Below are positions 17,995-20,608 of a stretch of 20,608 bases of DNA, one piece after another. Numbering within the stretch: position 1 is the stretch's first letter; the number at the start of each line of letters is the position of its first letter. The notes beneath the pieces were generated by a model. That model did no database searches. It was not told the origin of the DNA and saw only the letters and a list, made by a program, of their open reading frames with translations. Source of the stretch: a virus; IMG/VR virus record IMGVR_UViG_3300003324_000061, positions 4,053-24,660 of that record. One strand, 5' to 3'. The position numbers and the translations under genes were made by a program.

Positions 17995-20336
17995 TACTTA
18001 GGTTTACCTTTCCACTTTGCAGCCTTTTCTTCAGCGCCCTCTCTGGCTTTACGTATTGCTTCGATCATTCCGGCAGGGATGCCTGAAGCTTTAGTAAGGT
18101 CCACACCTGCGCTCTTAAAGCTCTGGAGTAGATAACCTTCGACATCAAATCCAGGGTTCTTAGCAGCCACACCAACTATTGGTTGCAGTCCAGAGTTAAG
18201 GTTGTTGACAACTCGCTGGGCAGTCTGAACTTGTTCGATGCCCGTAATGCCAGCAACGCCTCCTTCTGCAACTCCACGACCTCGTCGGAAGCCACTGATG
18301 AGTGGGTCTCGTAGATCTTTCTGGGTAATATCTTGTCCATTGAGCCACAGTCTCCAACCGTAGTTGTTATTGCTTGGGTCACTGTGCCAGTGAAGACTCA
18401 TGCCTGGGTATGCTTGGATATCCTTTAGGGTATTCATTTCTTTAGAGAACTGAATCTTGAAAGACTGATCTACCCAATCATTATACAATCTAGTCAAGGA
18501 TTGATCTTGCCTCCCTAAACGATAGATTTCATCTCTAATGTCTGGCTGAGTCATCCTCTGAAGGATAGTATAAGACATATCTTGTTTATTACGGTCAACC
18601 CAAGGCATGTTGAGAATGTTCTTCTCAAACATAGCTCGAATGAGATTCTTCTTAATCTCATCAGGCGGACCACCATCAGTAGATTTCTGTCCAATAGCTT
18701 TCACCATTCCGACGAACCTATCCACTACCTGTGGGGTAGCAACGCCTTTACCTTGGGCATCTTTGATCAGTTCATCGACAGTAAAGGTTACTCCTGTATT
18801 ATCTTTATCAGGTTGCGTAGCCATACGTTGCATGCCATGAGTCATGTAAGACTGAACGGCGGCATTCAATCCTGCCACTGTAGATGCAGATGTAACCAGA
18901 GATTGGACGAATTGATCCCCACCTGTGAGCTTACCAATCTGAGCCATGCGTACGTGCCTGGCCAAGACTTGTTCTTTACTGTCCGTGGATGTTAACAGCT
19001 TGTAAGTATCATCTTTGCCCACCGCAGCAATGAACCTAGTTGTTGCGCCAGCGGCACCGAAGTCTCCGTTGTTGATCTGCGCTAAGAGCGGTCCAAAAGT
19101 AATGGCTGCTTGAGCATCAACTTTCTTCTTAATCTCTTCAGGGTCTGTGTAACCTACCGCTAGAGCGGCTTGTCTAAGTTGAGCTTTGTATTGTTCTTGC
19201 TTAGCGCCCACTAACTGGTTGAGCTGTTGGATTGTAGTATCATCTGGCTTAGGCTGTTTCCCCGAAGCAACGTCTGTTAGATAGTTCATTAACTTCTGAG
19301 GAGACCCTCCAGACACAGCTAATTCTAGATCAGAGAATGTTGCAGAAGAAATCTTGGAAGACAACTCATCGAATTGCTTTCCTTGCATAAAACCTTGAAA
19401 CTCTACGTTACCTTTAGCATCTTCTCGCTGAAGTTTTGCTAATTCCAGAGAATGCTTAATCGCCATCTGCGTTCCTGCAGATTGATAGACCTGGGCAGCT
19501 GTATATCTCCCAGACGAATACCCATTGATCAAGTCGTATCCGTTGGGGAGACTTATAACAGAATCTCTCCGTAAAAAGGACAGCACATGCTCACGCTCTG
19601 TCTGAGCGTTAGTGATGCCTGTATTTATCCTCTGCGTGAGTGAAGTGATGTACGCATTAGCAGGGGTGACGCCAGTGATCTGATGTACCTGCTGATCTAT
19701 GTAATCTCTGTAGCCTGGATACTGTTGCCTGAATTGTTTAGCTATTTCATTTAATCTACCGTAGTAGAAGGTAGGGCTGATCTTACCATTAGCCATAGCA
19801 TCAGATAGAGTATTCAGTTGCTGTGGTAGTTCAGACTGCAGGACAGCAGGCGGAGGAGAACCTCCGGGAGCACCTGCAGGAATTTCAGTAGTCACCGGAG
19901 TATTGCCAGATAGTTGATTAACATTGGCAATCATAGGTGCAGTTTGTTTAGTAGTAGTATTGGTTATATCCGGTTGAATGCTACTGCCAGCAACTGGAGT
20001 TGTCCCCGGTGCAAGTGCTTTCTCTAAATCCGCAGTATACCTGAGTCGTTCTGCATCTATGGATTGGAACAGACGCTTATCAATATCCTGTTTGATTAGA
20101 GTATCTGAAACCTTACCAGCGAAATCTATCTCAGTAGCTACCCCAGAGATTGCTGCTGCAATAGCTTTGCCTGCATATTCTCCAGATTGATCCGCTACTT
20201 GGACACCTTGAGGTCTGATTGTATTAGGTTCTACACCCTTGGGTTCAATAACACCGGTAGGCTTATAGGGACCACCAATATATCCGAAGGGATTGAAAGC
20301 ATTGGTTTCCGGTATCTGTGGATTAACTGGAGCCAT
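17994..20336 (-). CDS. Probable internal virion protein, T7 gp15-like in size and place
   Basis: This 780-residue protein is predicted to be largely helical, Gln/Ala-rich and free of signal peptides. The N-terminus is Pro/Gly-rich (IPETNAFNPFGYIGGPYKP). The long middle part (about 190-720) is a chain of amphipathic helices. There is a WRLWLNGQDITQKDLRDP segment near residue 690. The C-terminus is basic (AREGAEEKAAKWKGKPK), similar in kind to T7 gp15 (747 residues), which also ends in a basic tail. T7-like podoviruses eject such proteins to build a DNA channel. The homology is inferred from length, composition and gene order, not from a recognised domain. Confidence 0.7.
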   Translation of the reverse strand: MAPVNPQIPETNAFNPFGYIGGPYKPTGVIEPKGVEPNTIRPQGVQVADQSGEYAGKAIAAAISGVATEIDFAGKVSDTLIKQDIDKRLFQSIDAERLRYTADLEKALAPGTTPVAGSSIQPDITNTTTKQTAPMIANVNQLSGNTPVTTEIPAGAPGGSPPPAVLQSELPQQLNTLSDAMANGKISPTFYYGRLNEIAKQFRQQYPGYRDYIDQQVHQITGVTPANAYITSLTQRINTGITNAQTEREHVLSFLRRDSVISLPNGYDLINGYSSGRYTAAQVYQSAGTQMAIKHSLELAKLQREDAKGNVEFQGFMQGKQFDELSSKISSATFSDLELAVSGGSPQKLMNYLTDVASGKQPKPDDTTIQQLNQLVGAKQEQYKAQLRQAALAVGYTDPEEIKKKVDAQAAITFGPLLAQINNGDFGAAGATTRFIAAVGKDDTYKLLTSTDSKEQVLARHVRMAQIGKLTGGDQFVQSLVTSASTVAGLNAAVQSYMTHGMQRMATQPDKDNTGVTFTVDELIKDAQGKGVATPQVVDRFVGMVKAIGQKSTDGGPPDEIKKNLIRAMFEKNILNMPWVDRNKQDMSYTILQRMTQPDIRDEIYRLGRQDQSLTRLYNDWVDQSFKIQFSKEMNTLKDIQAYPGMSLHWHSDPSNNNYGWRLWLNGQDITQKDLRDPLISGFRRGRGVAEGGVAGITGIEQVQTAQRVVNNLNSGLQPIVGVAAKNPGFDVEGYLLQSFKSAGVDLTKASGIPAGMIEAIRKAREGAEEKAAKWKGKPK

Positions 20337-20608
20337 TATTGTCCTTGTTTCATACGTTGAATATTTTCAAACTGTTGTAGTTTAGGTTCTCTCTGACTTT
20401 CGAGTACATCCTTCAGGAGGAATTTCTCGTTCATCCGATCAATGTAGGTCTCGTAACCTTTTGAAGCGATAGAATAAGCATCCGCCCATTTCTCTCTGGG
20501 GTAATCTGAGGAGAGAAGCCAAGCCTTAGCATTACGATAATAGACAGTACCATCTTGATTATCAGCCTCTGCTCGAATGGCTCTACGGTACTCTTTGATG
20601 AATTGTTG
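20336..20608 (-). CDS. C-terminal part of a virion-block gene (5' end beyond the window)
   Basis: Reading the minus strand from the window edge gives 90 codons without a stop, ending in TAA (20336-20338), which overlaps the start of the 780-residue gene as TAATG. The visible part is helical and charged (FIKEYRRAIRAEADNQDGTV ... YPREKWADAYSIASKGYETYID ... LKDVLESQREPKLQQFENIQ, ending RMKQGQ). By position it could be a gp14-like internal virion protein, but too little is visible to name it. Confidence 0.8.
   Translation of the reverse strand, partial: QQFIKEYRRAIRAEADNQDGTVYYRNAKAWLLSSDYPREKWADAYSIASKGYETYIDRMNEKFLLKDVLESQREPKLQQFENIQRMKQGQ

Noticed and set aside
1-20608. CRISPR arrays, insertion sequences and attachment sites
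   Set aside because: No regularly spaced repeats, transposase genes or integrase were seen in the window.

Overview
The window reads as part of a tailed, double-stranded DNA phage genome of the podovirus kind. A complete replication and nucleotide-processing set is recognisable on the + strand: a T7 gp4-like primase-helicase, uracil-DNA glycosylase, a T7 gp5-like family A DNA polymerase, a gp2.5-like single-strand binding protein, a Cas4/RecB-like nuclease, a T7 endonuclease I-like Holliday junction resolvase and a small HNH-type protein. Nearly gap-free packing, many tiny genes, start/stop overlaps, strong Shine-Dalgarno sites and several TTG starts all fit a phage of bacteria. No host-specific marker was seen, no RNA polymerase gene lies inside the window, and no integrase was found.

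Layout. 1-31 is the 3' end of a tRNA gene. 172-2288 holds a micro-membrane protein, a membrane-anchored protein and a GC-rich two-domain protein, closed by a terminator at 2360. A candidate phage promoter (2421) starts the next block, 2454-10318: primase-helicase, ung, a PD-(D/E)XK nuclease, DNA polymerase, SSB and small unknowns, closed by a terminator at 10356. A second copy of the promoter-like motif (10389) sits just after that terminator and opens a 1.4 kb ORF-free tract (about 10411-11796) packed with hairpins, multibranch domains, pseudoknots and tRNA-like modules. I read it as one or more large structured non-coding RNAs. Block 11871-14435 carries the Cas4-like nuclease, endonuclease I and a string of tiny genes, ending in a terminator at 14444. 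14494-15171 follows, with a strong internal start at 14758.

A bidirectional terminator at 15264-15305 separates this arm from a convergent minus-strand arm (15323 to the window end). That arm has four tightly coupled genes (each stop overlaps the next start as TAATG): a partial gene, a 780-residue and a 665-residue probable internal virion protein, and a 224-residue L,D-transpeptidase-like protein. Two convergent arms differ from the single-strand T7 layout and recall LUZ24/PaP3-like podoviruses; this is an inference from layout only.

How the parts fit: the + arm copies and repairs DNA (unwinding, priming, synthesis, ssDNA protection, branch resolution, end processing), and the minus arm supplies ejection and cell-wall functions. 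Three GC-rich, apparently codon-optimised genes (816-2288, 10127-10318, 14758-15171) each end in a strong terminator and may be the most heavily expressed products. The most unusual element is the ornate RNA locus. It combines RNase P-like sequence blocks and tRNA-like folds, but I could not fit it to a complete RNase P, tRNA, tmRNA or intron fold.
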